From Streptomyces sp. NRRL S-337 (GTDB lineage: Bacteria; Actinomycetota; Actinomycetes; Streptomycetales; Streptomycetaceae), in assembly GCF_000720175.1 (NCBI RefSeq), contig NZ_JOIX01000025.1:27759-91758 (forward strand): 64,000 bases of DNA. The letters are read 5' to 3'. Each line of letters starts with the position of its first letter. Within the stretch, counting starts at the first letter, position 1. The position numbers were made by a program, and so were the translations under genes. Below, one piece after another: positions 42,162-50,608 of the stretch. The notes under the pieces are model-generated. The model saw nothing but the letters and a program-made list of their open reading frames with translations. It was not told where the DNA came from and made no database searches.

Positions 42162-42844
42162 GCAGCAGGGATGTGGTGTTGGCGCGGGTGCGGCGGGCGC
42201 TTGCGGAGGTGCCGCGGGAGGGCGCGCCGGGTGGTGCGGGGGCGGGTGAGCCGCCGTTGGTCCGGGACTACCGGCGGGTGCACGGGTCCCGTACGGCAGC
42301 GGAGACGGTGGATCTGCTGGCCGAGAACCTGGCCGATTACCGGGCGTTGGTGCACCGCAGCGATGTGGGCGGGCTGCCGGCGCTGATCGGCCGGCTGCTG
42401 GCGGAGCGGGGGGCGCGGCGGGTGGTGGTGCCGCGGGGACTGGAGCCGGGGTGGCTGGCCGAGGTGGGGGCGGAGGTGGTCGAGGACCGTGCGGAGCAGA
42501 CGGCGCGGGAGCTGGACGCGGTGGACAGTGTGGTGACGGGGTGCGCGGTGGCGATCGCGGAGACCGGCACGCTCGTCCTGGATGCCGGGCCTGACCAGGG
42601 GCGACGGCGGATCACGCTGGTGCCCGATCACCATGTGTGCGTGGTCCGGGTGCCCGGGCAGGTGGTCGGGTCGGTGCCCGAGGCACTGCCGCGGCTGGTC
42701 CCGGGGCGCCCGCTGACGTGGATTTCCGGGCCCTCGGCCACCAGTGACATCGAGTTGGACCGGGTGGAGGGGGTGCACGGTCCGCGGACGCTGGAGGTGG
42801 TCCTGGTGGAGGCGGCCGGGGGCGGTGTCGCGGACGGGGGCTGA
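42158..42844 (+). CDS. lutC: L-lactate oxidation subunit LutC
   Basis: A 228-aa LUD-domain protein from GTG 42158 (GTGA overlap with the lutB stop). Motifs are 'VVTGCAVAIAETGTLVLDA', 'ITLVPDHHVCVVRVPGQVV' and 'WISGPSATSDIELDRVEGVH', typical of LutC/YkgG. It completes the lactate-oxidation complex. No Cys-rich cluster is present, as expected for this subunit. The operon appears to end here; a GC-rich stretch follows. Confidence 0.94.
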   Translation: MSSRDVVLARVRRALAEVPREGAPGGAGAGEPPLVRDYRRVHGSRTAAETVDLLAENLADYRALVHRSDVGGLPALIGRLLAERGARRVVVPRGLEPGWLAEVGAEVVEDRAEQTARELDAVDSVVTGCAVAIAETGTLVLDAGPDQGRRRITLVPDHHVCVVRVPGQVVGSVPEALPRLVPGRPLTWISGPSATSDIELDRVEGVHGPRTLEVVLVEAAGGGVADGG

Positions 42845-42981
42845 GCGGCGGGCCCGGCGGGTGGCCGGAGGGCGACTGCGACAGGTGTGCGACCCCGTTG
42901 TCAGTGGGGATTCCTACACTGATCGGGATGTCTTTCGCACGCTCGGTGCGGGGGCCGGCGCCCGGGGGGAGGGAGCGGACC

Positions 42982-44391
42982 ATGCTGCGTCAGGAGGTCG
43001 GCGCACGGCGTTCCGGTACGGCCGGGGGCGGCGGGCCGGCGCCGGTTCCGGGGCCGCCGTCCTCGTCCGCCGGGCCGCCGTCGGCTCCGTCCCGGTTGCT
43101 GACCTGGCTGGCGCGGCTGGGGGTGCCGGCGGCGGCCTTCGCGGTGTTCCAGACGTTGGTGGGGCTCCTGCCGCAGAGTCTGGCCGGTGAGGCGGCGCGG
43201 TACTGCCTGGCGGCGACGGCCGGGGTGGGTGTGGGGGCGGTGGTGTGGCTGTCGGCGGCGCTGGTGCGGGCCCGGGCCGCGGCCGCGGCCGCGGCGGGTG
43301 GCGGGGTGCCGGCGCCGGGACCGGTGGCGTCGCCGGCGGGTTCGCTGCCGGAGTTGATGGACGGTGCGTACGAGGCGTTGCGGCGCGGGCTGTCGGTGAT
43401 CGAGGTGCCCGGGCACGGGCCGTTGACGGGCTGGCCGCATTCCCTGGCGGAGAGCGAACCACCGGTGCATCCGACGGCGTTCGGCACGGCCTACGGGCTG
43501 CATCTGCTGCTGGACATCGCGCCCTACGACGGGCGGATACGCGCGGGTGAGGTGGCCGAGACATTGTGGCGGCTGCGGCTCCCGGGTGGGGGCTGGGCGG
43601 CGCGTTCGCAGGGCAGCGGGGCGCGTCCGGAGGTGACCGCGGTGGTGCTGGGGGCGCTGGCCCGGGCGGGTGCGGATCCCCGGCTGCTGGAGGCCGAGAT
43701 CCATTCGTGTGAGGCGCTGCTGGATCCCGATCACGATGCCTTCGGTCTGGCGAACACCTACGTGGTGACGAATGTGCTGCGGGGGCTGTTACGGGCGGCC
43801 CCGGGTTCGGCGTCGCTGGGCGGACTGCGGGCGGTGCTGGTCAACGGCGCCACGGGCGACCCGGGGCGGGGTCATCACCGGTGCTGGGGTGCGGCGTTGG
43901 CGACGGGGCGGGGCAATCCGGCGCCGTCGGCGGTGCACACGGCGCGGGCGGTGGTGACGCTGGACCGGGCCGCGCGGGTGCTGGGTGAGGATGCCCGGCA
44001 GCGCGCGGTGCGGGAGGAGGGGCTGCGCTGGTTGCTGGCGGGGGCGACGCTGCCGGGCGCGGGCGCGGGCGACCTGGCGAACTGCCAGGAGGAGGTGCGG
44101 CGGCCGGGCCAGGACGATCCGTTGCATCAGGAGCTGTTGTCGGTGCGGCATTTCGGGGCGGCGTGGGTGGCGCGGGCGCTGATGACGGACGGGGCGCGGC
44201 AGATCGCGGCGGAGGGGGTCGGGCTGCCGGTGTGGGAGGCCCAGCTGGCTGCCGCGGTGGCGCGGGTGCGGGCCGTGCAGCGGGGCGGGGTGTGGCGTTG
44301 GGACGACGGGCCGATGGGTAATCCGGTGTGGATGGCGTATCAGGGGCTGTCGGTGCTGCGGCGCTATGCCCTGATGTCCTACCGGCCGTGA
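42982..44391 (+). CDS. Membrane-anchored toroid-like (terpene-cyclase-repeat-like) protein, unknown function
   Basis: A 469-aa protein with ATG 42982 after a good GGGAG site. An alternative ATG at 42928 sits 7 nt after a TACACT element and could be leaderless, adding 18 residues. A disordered Pro/Ser/Gly N terminus is followed by two membrane helices ('LGVPAAAFAVFQTLVGLLP', 'CLAATAGVGVGAVVWLSAAL'). The rest is a helical-repeat region with 'AETLWRLRLPGGGWAARSQG', 'EVTAVVLGALARAGADPRLL', 'HTARAVVTLDRAARVLG' and 'NPVWMAYQGLSVLRRYALMS'. This resembles alpha/alpha toroids of squalene-cyclase or prenyltransferase type but lacks a D-x-D-D motif, so catalysis as a cyclase is unlikely. I do not recognise a named family. 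Confidence 0.7.
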   Translation: MLRQEVGARRSGTAGGGGPAPVPGPPSSSAGPPSAPSRLLTWLARLGVPAAAFAVFQTLVGLLPQSLAGEAARYCLAATAGVGVGAVVWLSAALVRARAAAAAAAGGGVPAPGPVASPAGSLPELMDGAYEALRRGLSVIEVPGHGPLTGWPHSLAESEPPVHPTAFGTAYGLHLLLDIAPYDGRIRAGEVAETLWRLRLPGGGWAARSQGSGARPEVTAVVLGALARAGADPRLLEAEIHSCEALLDPDHDAFGLANTYVVTNVLRGLLRAAPGSASLGGLRAVLVNGATGDPGRGHHRCWGAALATGRGNPAPSAVHTARAVVTLDRAARVLGEDARQRAVREEGLRWLLAGATLPGAGAGDLANCQEEVRRPGQDDPLHQELLSVRHFGAAWVARALMTDGARQIAAEGVGLPVWEAQLAAAVARVRAVQRGGVWRWDDGPMGNPVWMAYQGLSVLRRYALMSYRP

Positions 44392-44540
44392 AGCCGGTGG
44401 GGTGCGGCGTGGGATGCGGGATGTGGTGCGCCGGCGGACGGTGCCGACGCCGGTGAGGTGAGGTGCGGGGTGTGTGCCGACGGGTGGTGCCGGTGAGGCG
44501 TGGCGGGCTGCCGGCCGGTGCCGGTGGACGGGAGGCGGAG

Positions 44541-45269
44541 ATGCAGGTCGAGGAGGTGCGGCGGCTGCTGGTGGACCGGCTGGGTGGTGGGCAGCGGCCG
44601 CCGTCGCCCGAGTCGGCGCGTGCGGTGGTGGCCGAGCTGGCGCGGCCGGAGGTGCTGGGTCCGCTGGTGCGCCGATTATCCGCCGGTGCGGTGGACCTTC
44701 CGGAGTGCACGCGGCTGTCGTACCGGCATGTGCTGGGCTTCGACAAGCTGGTGCTGTTGTCGGGTGCGCCGCGGTTCATGTTGCGGGTCCATTTCTGGCC
44801 CGGCCCGGTGGGTGCGGAGCCGGAGGACATCCACAACCACCGTTGTGCGATCGCGTCGGCGGTGGTGCGGGGCCGGGTGCGGATGGAGTGTTACGAACCG
44901 GCGGCGGAGGGGGTGCCGGCGGTGGTGTACCAGGAGACGATCGACGGGCCGGGCGGGGCCTGGCGGTTGCGGCGGGTCGGTGAGGCCCGGCTCCGGCTGG
45001 TGTGTGCGAAGCGGTACGGGGCGGGTCGGAGTTACGGGCTGGAAGCCCGTACGCTGCACCGGGTGGTGAGCGAGGAGCCGACGGTGACGCTGTTCCTGGA
45101 GACCGCCCCGCAGCGCTCGGTGACCGATGTGTACGTCAGGGTGCCCGGCCGGGCCGGCGGGGTCAGCGGCGGCCGCGCCGGGCGGGCCGGTCCGCCGCCC
45201 AAGACTCCCCTCGCACCGGCCGTGTATCTTGCCGAACTCGACGCGCTGGCACGCTCTTTGGGCTGGTGA
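44541..45269 (+). CDS. Cupin-like protein, unknown function
   Basis: A 242-aa protein from ATG 44541 with GGAGG upstream. The N-terminal helix 'MQVEEVRRLLVDRLGGGQR' is followed by a beta-rich domain with the metal-site-like 'PEDIHNHRCAIASAVVRGR' (H-x-H), 'LVCAKRYGAGRSYGLEARTL', 'HRVVSEEPTVTLFLETAP' and 'SVTDVYVRVPG', all typical of a cupin barrel similar to cysteine-dioxygenase-like folds. Substrate unknown. It follows the toroid gene by 149 bp on the same strand. Its last 107 bp overlap the 3' end of the convergent NUDIX gene, an unusually long antisense overlap. Confidence 0.75.
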   Translation: MQVEEVRRLLVDRLGGGQRPPSPESARAVVAELARPEVLGPLVRRLSAGAVDLPECTRLSYRHVLGFDKLVLLSGAPRFMLRVHFWPGPVGAEPEDIHNHRCAIASAVVRGRVRMECYEPAAEGVPAVVYQETIDGPGGAWRLRRVGEARLRLVCAKRYGAGRSYGLEARTLHRVVSEEPTVTLFLETAPQRSVTDVYVRVPGRAGGVSGGRAGRAGPPPKTPLAPAVYLAELDALARSLGW

Positions 45270-45753
45270 ACGGGGTGGGGGCGAGGCCCTGGTAGCCGTA
45301 GCGGGCGGTCATGGTGCGCAGTCCGGAGGCGTCCAGCCGGCCGCCGAAGACCTGGCGGATGACGCCGAGGTTGTAGGCGTCGACGCCGGCGTCGGCGAGT
45401 TCGGCGGGCCGGGCCCAGCGGTGTGCCTGGTCGGGGCTGGGCAGGACGACGTCGAGGGTCAGCGGCCGGACGAGGAAGTTCTCCTGGTGGTTGCGCACCC
45501 GCCGGCCCTGGTAGTCGCTGAGGAAGCTGGCGGATCCGGTGTGGGCGACGATGGCGCCGAGGAGCCCGGTTTCTTCTTTGAGCTCCCTCAGGGCGCCTGC
45601 TTCGGGGGTCTCCCCCGGCTCCAGTTTGCCGCAGGGGACGCCCCATGCGCCGGGCAGGAAGCGCTCGCGGTAGCTGCGGCGGACGATCAGCACGCGGCCG
45701 TTGTGCACCACCACCGCCGCGGCGAGGCGGGGGTGGGCTGCTGTCTGGTTCAT
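45163..45753 (-). CDS. NUDIX hydrolase
   Basis: A 196-aa protein with a complete NUDIX box, 'GKLEPGETPEAGALRELKEE' followed by TGL (G-x5-E-x7-R-E-x2-E-E-x-G-L). It hydrolyses a nucleoside diphosphate linked to another moiety. 'AAAVVVHNGRVLIVRRSYRE' is the first strand pair. The last 45 residues are basic and of simple composition, and lie in the overlap with the cupin gene, so the useful domain ends at about residue 150. Start ATG 45753 has GAGAAG upstream. Two inverted repeats lie immediately upstream at 45760-45806. Confidence 0.9.
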   Translation of the reverse strand: MNQTAAHPRLAAAVVVHNGRVLIVRRSYRERFLPGAWGVPCGKLEPGETPEAGALRELKEETGLLGAIVAHTGSASFLSDYQGRRVRNHQENFLVRPLTLDVVLPSPDQAHRWARPAELADAGVDAYNLGVIRQVFGGRLDASGLRTMTARYGYQGLAPTPFTSPKSVPARRVRQDTRPVRGESWAADRPARRGRR

Positions 45754-45759
45754 CGCACT

Positions 45760-45806
45760 TCTCGCTTTCCGAGAGGACGGGCGGCCCGGACTTCTCGTCG
45801 ACGAGA
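45760..45806. promoter_or_regulatory. Tandem inverted repeats upstream of NUDIX gene
   Basis: The element TCTCG-CTTTC-CGAGA (45760-45774) and the perfect palindrome TCTCGTCGACGAGA (45793-45806) lie within two direct repeats (45757-45785 and 45790-45817) that also share GAGGACGGGCGGC. Their centres are about 32 bp apart. They fit a two-site operator for the NUDIX gene; the binding protein is unknown. The rest of the 45754-46027 gap has no gene. Confidence 0.55.
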
Positions 45807-46027
45807 GGACGGGCGGCAGGCCCGTGGCGGACGTCCACCGTACCGGCCGGTGCTCCGGGGTGGACCGGGGCGCGGCGGTGTGGCGAACGGTGAACTGGCG
45901 TGCGGAGGGCTCGCATTGGCGGCGCGCGTGGTGTGGCCCCTGCCGCTTCCCGTCCTACGTCCTTTTTCGTGGACCCGAACCGGTGCGGCGGTTCACCGCC
46001 CTGCCGCCGCGAGGCCGGGTCGGACGC

Positions 46028-46630
46028 TCAGTGCGGCTGCTCTTCCCGCTCGCACAGGGGCAGCAGGCTGCCGCTCCAGCGCTCTTCGCCGTCCCGGGCC
46101 GGGGTGACGCGCAGCCCGAAGGCGTTCTCCGCGAGGGCCAGGACGCTGTGCGGCGGTGCCGGCTGCCCGGGAAGGAGACCGAGCGGGCGCATGAACTCAT
46201 CGAGCCGCCGGGGGTCCAGTCCGGTCGGGCCGATCGGCTCAAGGGTGTGGAAGTCGACGATGATGTCGCCCTGGACCGCGTACTTGAACCAGTGCATCGG
46301 CTTCTCGTTGTAGTACAGGGCGACGGCCTCCGTGCCGTGCGAGACCGCGCGCAGGATCCGCTCGTCCAGCCCGTGGCTGCCGCCCAGCTCCCAGGCCCAG
46401 GACCACACGCCGTCGGTGCCGGTCGTCACCACCGGCTCGTCCTCGTCGAGCAGGGTGTCCCCGAACTCGTCGTCGAGACCCACGGGATCGCGCAGGGCCA
46501 GGGTGTCCGGGTCGATCCCCATGCGGGCCAGCAGGTCCGTGGGAGACAGGCCTTTGCCGAAGGTCAGCATGTAGACGGGGATGTCCGCACGGAAGTGGTC
46601 CAGCCCACGGGTTACGCCGGTACTCGTCAT
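46028..46630 (-). CDS. DUF6461 family protein
   Basis: A 200-aa protein from ATG 46630. It has 'DIPVYMLTFGKGLSPTDLL', 'VWSWAWELGGSHGLDERIL', 'AVSHGTEAVALYYNEKPMHW', 'FKYAVQGDIIVDFHTLEP' and a C-terminal 'SVLALAENAFGLRVTPA', which match the DUF6461 family common in Streptomyces, whose function is unknown. The fold looks alpha/beta with conserved Trp and Glu; there is no signal or membrane helix. The much longer minus-strand frame running to 48058 is a shadow of the SGNH gene. It is divergent from that gene over 270 bp in which I see no clear promoter. Confidence 0.75.
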   Translation of the reverse strand: MTSTGVTRGLDHFRADIPVYMLTFGKGLSPTDLLARMGIDPDTLALRDPVGLDDEFGDTLLDEDEPVVTTGTDGVWSWAWELGGSHGLDERILRAVSHGTEAVALYYNEKPMHWFKYAVQGDIIVDFHTLEPIGPTGLDPRRLDEFMRPLGLLPGQPAPPHSVLALAENAFGLRVTPARDGEERWSGSLLPLCEREEQPH

Positions 46631-46900
46631 ACCCGGGATGCTGCCACGCCCCACTGACACACCGGCGTCCAGCCGACCCACCTCAAGGTCGGGTACCCGT
46701 GGACCGGCTGCGAAACCCCCGAACCGCCGCACATCCCGGCCGCCTTCTAGCAGGGGCGCCGGACGCTGCTTCCGCAGACTGACCCTGGCATGCGTAGGCA
46801 TCCCGTACGTACGCAGACCAGAGGGCTGGGTGGGCTGCGCGGCCGCCAGCAGACTCGCTGCCATCGCCACCGGGCGATCGGCAGAGAGAGGCGAGGGACC

Positions 46901-48115
46901 ATGCGGCAGATCGTGGACGGCCACGGCGACGGCAGCGGCAGCGGCAGCGGCAACACGCGGTACTGGCAAGCGGGTTGGGCGGCGTCCGTGCAGCGCCCCA
47001 GTGAAGGGTTCCACGAGAACTGGGCGCTGGAGGGGTTCGCGGAGCAGACGGTGCGCCAGGTGGTGCGGGTCACCGGTTCCGGTACGGCGGCGCGGATCGT
47101 GCTGTCGAACCGGTACGGGACCGGGCCGCTGGAGGTGGCCGGTGCGTCCCTGGCCCGTACCGGGGAGGGTGCCGGGGTGCAGGAGGGATCCGTGCGGCGG
47201 CTCACGTTCGGTGGGGCGGCGGGGGTCCGGATTCCGGCGGGCGAGGAGGTGCGCAGTGATGCCGTCGAGGTGGCGGTGGCCCCGTTCGAGTCGCTGACGG
47301 TGTCGCTGTACTTCGCCCGGCCGACGGGTCCCGCGACCTTCCACGCCCAGGCGTACGCCACGGCGTACCGCGCGGCCGCGGACCGGCTGACGGCCACGGA
47401 CCCCGCGGTGTTCGGGGAGACGACGGTGTCGTGGTACTTCCTCGCGGCGGTGGAGCTGGCGGACGGCGGGCCGGCGCGGCGGGACACGGTGGTGGTCTTC
47501 GGTGACTCGATCACCGACGGTTTCGGTTCGACGATCGACGGCAACGGGCGCTATGCGGACGCGCTGGCCGAGCGGCTCGCGGGGCAGGGCGGGGTGCGGC
47601 CGGTGCTCAATCAGGGCATCGGCGGGAATCTGCTGCTGAGCGATTCGGCGTGGTTCGGGGAGCGGGCGGTGGGGCGCTTCCGGCGGGATGTGCTGGACCG
47701 GCCGGGGGTGGCTTCCGTGGTGGTGCTGGTGGGGCTGAACGACATCGGGTTCAGCGAGGTCGACCTGCCGACGTACAAGCCGGCCCCGGACCGGTCCGCG
47801 GACGAGCTGATCGCCGGTTACCGCGAGTTGATCGCCGCCGCGCGGGCGGCGGGGGTGCGGATCGTCGGGGGGACGATCATGCCGTTCAAGGGGGCGGAGT
47901 ACCACACGCCGGTGGCGGAGGCGAAGCGGCGGAAGGTGAACGACTGGATACGGGCCTCGGGCGAGTTCGACGCGGTCGCGGACTTCGCGGCGGCGCTGGC
48001 GGAACCCGGCGATCCGGAGGCGCTGGCTGCGCGCTTCGACAGCGGCGACCACAAGCATCCCGGGGACGAGGGGTACCGGGCGATGGCCGAGGCGGTGGAT
48101 CTCGCGGCGCTGTGA
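46901..48115 (+). CDS. SGNH/GDSL-type hydrolase
   Basis: A 404-aa protein with ATG 46901 after GAGGGA. The N-terminal 190 residues form a beta-sandwich-like domain ('RIVLSNRYGTGPLEVAG', 'RIPAGEEVRSDAVEV'), then the hydrolase: block I 'VVVFGDSITDGFGS' (catalytic Ser), block II 'NQGIGGNLLL', block III 'VGLNDIGFSE' and block V 'DSGDHKHPGDEGY' (Asp-x-x-His). There is no signal peptide, unlike many secreted relatives, so it is probably cytoplasmic or leaves by another route. Substrates may be acyl or acetyl esters of carbohydrates. A Gly/Ser stretch at residues 7-17 is a linker. Confidence 0.88.
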   Translation: MRQIVDGHGDGSGSGSGNTRYWQAGWAASVQRPSEGFHENWALEGFAEQTVRQVVRVTGSGTAARIVLSNRYGTGPLEVAGASLARTGEGAGVQEGSVRRLTFGGAAGVRIPAGEEVRSDAVEVAVAPFESLTVSLYFARPTGPATFHAQAYATAYRAAADRLTATDPAVFGETTVSWYFLAAVELADGGPARRDTVVVFGDSITDGFGSTIDGNGRYADALAERLAGQGGVRPVLNQGIGGNLLLSDSAWFGERAVGRFRRDVLDRPGVASVVVLVGLNDIGFSEVDLPTYKPAPDRSADELIAGYRELIAAARAAGVRIVGGTIMPFKGAEYHTPVAEAKRRKVNDWIRASGEFDAVADFAAALAEPGDPEALAARFDSGDHKHPGDEGYRAMAEAVDLAAL

Positions 48116-48190
48116 CGGGCGGCCGGGGAAGGGCAGGAGTGGGGGCGGCGGCCGCCCCGACCGGTCAACCGGCCGCCGCCACCCCGGATG

Positions 48191-50023
48191 TTACCCATGA
48201 GTCACTTGTTCGGCCATGATCTGCTCGCCGGGCGGGGTGAGGTGTGCGTCACGCCGGACGAGCGCCGCGTAGCGGCCGTCGGCGGCGAGCAGTTCGTCGT
48301 GGGTGCCGCGTTCGGCTATCCGGCCGGCGTCCAGGACGACGATCTGGTCGGCGTCGCGGACGGTGGAGAGGCGGTGCGCGATGGTCAGGGTGGTGCGGCC
48401 CGCGGACAGCTCGTCGATGGCCTGCTGGACGGCGTGTTCGGTGCGGGTGTCCAGGGCGCTGGTCGCCTCGTCGAGGACGAGCACCGGCGGGTCGCGCAGG
48501 ATGGTGCGGGCGATGGCCAGGCGCTGCTTCTCGCCACCGGAGAAGCGGTAGCCGCGCTCGCCGACGAGGGTGTCGTAGCCCTCGGGGAGGGCGGCGATGT
48601 GGTCGTGGATCTGGGCGGCCTTGGCGGCGCGGTGGATCTCGTCGTCGGTGGCGTCGGGCTTGGCGAAGCGCAGGTTGTCGGCGACCGAGGCGTGGAAGAG
48701 GTACGTCTCCTGGGAGACCACGCCGACGGCGCGGGCGAGGGTGTCGAAGTCGAGGTCGCGGACGTCGGTGCCGTCGAGGGTGACCCGGCCTTCGGTGACG
48801 TCGTAGAGGCGGGGGACGAGGTAGCTGAGGGTGCTCTTGCCGCTGCCGGTGGGGCCGACGACGGCGAGGCTGCCGCCGGCGGGGACGGTCAGGTCGATGC
48901 CGTCGAGGGTGGGCGCGGCGTCGGGGTCGTAGCGGAACCGCACGTTCTCGAAGCGGATCTCGCCGCGCGGGGCCGGGATGCGGACCGGGTCGGCGGGCTC
49001 GGTGATGGCGACCGGCAGATCGAGGTATTCGAAGATGCGCTGGAAGAGCGCGAGTGAGGTCTGCATCTGGACGCCGGTGGACAGCAGGGAGACGGTCGGG
49101 CGCAGCAGGCCCTGCTGGAGGGAGACGAAGGCGACCAGGGTGCCCAGGGAGAAGACCGGTCCGCCCAGTTGGAGGACGAGGCCGGCGGCCCAGTAGATGA
49201 GGGCGGGCATGGCGGCCATGACGATGCCGATGGTGGCCATCCGCCAGCGGCCGGCCATGTTGGCGCGGACCTCCAGGTCGACGAGGCGCTCGGATTCGCC
49301 GGCGAAGTTCGTCGTGAGGGAGTCGGCGCGGCCCATGGTGCGGCCGAGCAGGATGCCGCTGACCGAGAGGGATTCGGTGACCATCGCGGACATCGCGGCC
49401 ATCTGCTTCTGCCGCTGGGTGGTGATCTTCTTGCGTTCGTTGCCGACCCGGCGGCTGATCCAGACGAAGAGCGGGAGCAGCAGGAGGGAGACGACGGTCA
49501 GCCGCCAGTCGAGGGCGAGCATGGCGCAGACGGTGGCGATGACCGAGGTGAGGTTGGAGACCAGGGAGGTGGCGGTCGAGGTGACCGTGGCCTGCATGCC
49601 GCCGATGTCGTTGGCGATCCGGGACTGGACCTCGCCGGTGCGGGTGCGGGTGAAGAACGCCAGGGGCATCCGCTGGAGCTTGGCGTAGACGGCGGTGCGC
49701 AGGTCGTGCATGACGCGCTGGCCGACGGTGGTGGACAGCAGGGTCTGCAGCACGCCGAAGACGCTGGTGGTGACGGCGGTGGCGATCATGCCGAGGGCGA
49801 GCAGGGTGAGCAGTCCGGTGCGGCGGCCGGGGATGGCGACGTCGAGGACCTCGCGCAGGAGGAACGGCGAGGCCACGGAGACCAGGGAGGAGGCGCCGAC
49901 GAGCAGCCCGACGAGGGCGAGCCGGCCGCGGTAGGGGCGGAAGAGGGTGAGGATCCGCCGGACCTGGACCGGTGCGTCGGGGTCCTTGGGGGGCGGTGTC
50001 CATTGGGGTTCGTCGCGGTGCAT
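48191..50023 (-). CDS. ABC exporter, fused membrane and ATPase domains
   Basis: A 610-aa half-transporter with six membrane helices (about 35-320). 'HDLRTAVYAKLQRMPLAFF' and 'GEVQSRIANDIGGMQ' are coupling-helix motifs. The ATPase is complete: Walker A 'VGPTGSGKST', Q loop 'GVVSQETYLFHASV', signature 'FSGGEKQRLAIAR', Walker B 'VLVLDEATSALD' and H loop 'TIAHRLSTV'. It probably acts as a homodimer exporting drugs or lipids. It is divergent from a MarR regulator whose candidate operator covers its promoter (TTGTGA, 18-nt spacer, TAGGCT on the minus strand). Confidence 0.92.
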   Translation of the reverse strand: MHRDEPQWTPPPKDPDAPVQVRRILTLFRPYRGRLALVGLLVGASSLVSVASPFLLREVLDVAIPGRRTGLLTLLALGMIATAVTTSVFGVLQTLLSTTVGQRVMHDLRTAVYAKLQRMPLAFFTRTRTGEVQSRIANDIGGMQATVTSTATSLVSNLTSVIATVCAMLALDWRLTVVSLLLLPLFVWISRRVGNERKKITTQRQKQMAAMSAMVTESLSVSGILLGRTMGRADSLTTNFAGESERLVDLEVRANMAGRWRMATIGIVMAAMPALIYWAAGLVLQLGGPVFSLGTLVAFVSLQQGLLRPTVSLLSTGVQMQTSLALFQRIFEYLDLPVAITEPADPVRIPAPRGEIRFENVRFRYDPDAAPTLDGIDLTVPAGGSLAVVGPTGSGKSTLSYLVPRLYDVTEGRVTLDGTDVRDLDFDTLARAVGVVSQETYLFHASVADNLRFAKPDATDDEIHRAAKAAQIHDHIAALPEGYDTLVGERGYRFSGGEKQRLAIARTILRDPPVLVLDEATSALDTRTEHAVQQAIDELSAGRTTLTIAHRLSTVRDADQIVVLDAGRIAERGTHDELLAADGRYAALVRRDAHLTPPGEQIMAEQVTHG

Positions 50024-50070
50024 GGGCTCCTACGAGGGGTGCGGGACAGCTGGACTTTACGGAGCCTAGC

Positions 50071-50095
50071 TCATTGTTACCTATACTCACAATGA
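50071..50095. promoter_or_regulatory. Candidate MarR operator between ABC exporter and marR
   Basis: Arms TCATTGT (50071-50077) and ACAATGA (50089-50095) with an 11-bp spacer form an inverted repeat in the divergent gap. It covers a -35-like TTGTGA of the exporter promoter on the minus strand and a TATACT element (50082-50087) on the plus strand. That position suits repression of both genes. Confidence 0.7.
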
Positions 50096-50119
50096 ACCAG
50101 GTCCTGATACCCTCGGGGC

Positions 50120-50575
50120 ATGCCCTCCCCTGAGCCGACGGTCAGCAGCAACCTCGCCGAACAACTGGTGCGGCTGACCCGCCGGATGCACCGCGCCCAG
50201 AAACGCCACCTGGCGCACCTGGACATCGCCTTCACCCCCGCCCAGTCCCGGGTGCTGCGGATCGTGGACCACTACCGCGACACCCCGCCGCGGATGGCGG
50301 ACCTCGCCCAGCGGCTGGAGGTCGTCCCGCGGGCGGTGACGACCCTGGTGGACGCCCTGGAGGCGAACGGCGCGGTCCGCCGGGTACCGGATCCGGCCAA
50401 CCGGCGCGTGGTGCGGATCGAGCTGACCGACACCGGCCGGTCCACGCTGCGCGCGTTGCGCAGCGCGCGCCGGGCCGCCGCGGAGGAGATCCTGGCTCCG
50501 CTGACCACCGATCAGCGCGAGGTGCTCGGGGGTCTGCTGTCCACCCTGGTCGACGGGCCGGGTGACCCGCACTGA
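50120..50575 (+). CDS. MarR-family transcriptional regulator
   Basis: A 151-aa winged-helix regulator: 'LAEQLVRLTRRMHRAQKRHL', 'FTPAQSRVLRIVDHYRD', 'RMADLAQRLEVVPRAVTTLV', 'LEANGAVRRVPDPANRRVVR' and the wing 'IELTDTGRSTL'. It is divergent from the ABC exporter and probably represses it. The next gene, a large Fe-S flavodehydrogenase, begins 33 bp downstream and is likely co-transcribed, so the regulator may also control it. Confidence 0.92.
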   Translation: MPSPEPTVSSNLAEQLVRLTRRMHRAQKRHLAHLDIAFTPAQSRVLRIVDHYRDTPPRMADLAQRLEVVPRAVTTLVDALEANGAVRRVPDPANRRVVRIELTDTGRSTLRALRSARRAAAEEILAPLTTDQREVLGGLLSTLVDGPGDPH

Positions 50576-50608
50576 CCTGACGCCCCCTCATCCGGAGGAG
50601 TGCCCGCC

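Noticed and set aside
46631..48058. Long N-terminal extension of the DUF6461 frame over the SGNH gene
   Set aside because: The extension is an antisense shadow; a good ATG at 46630 gives the usual family length.
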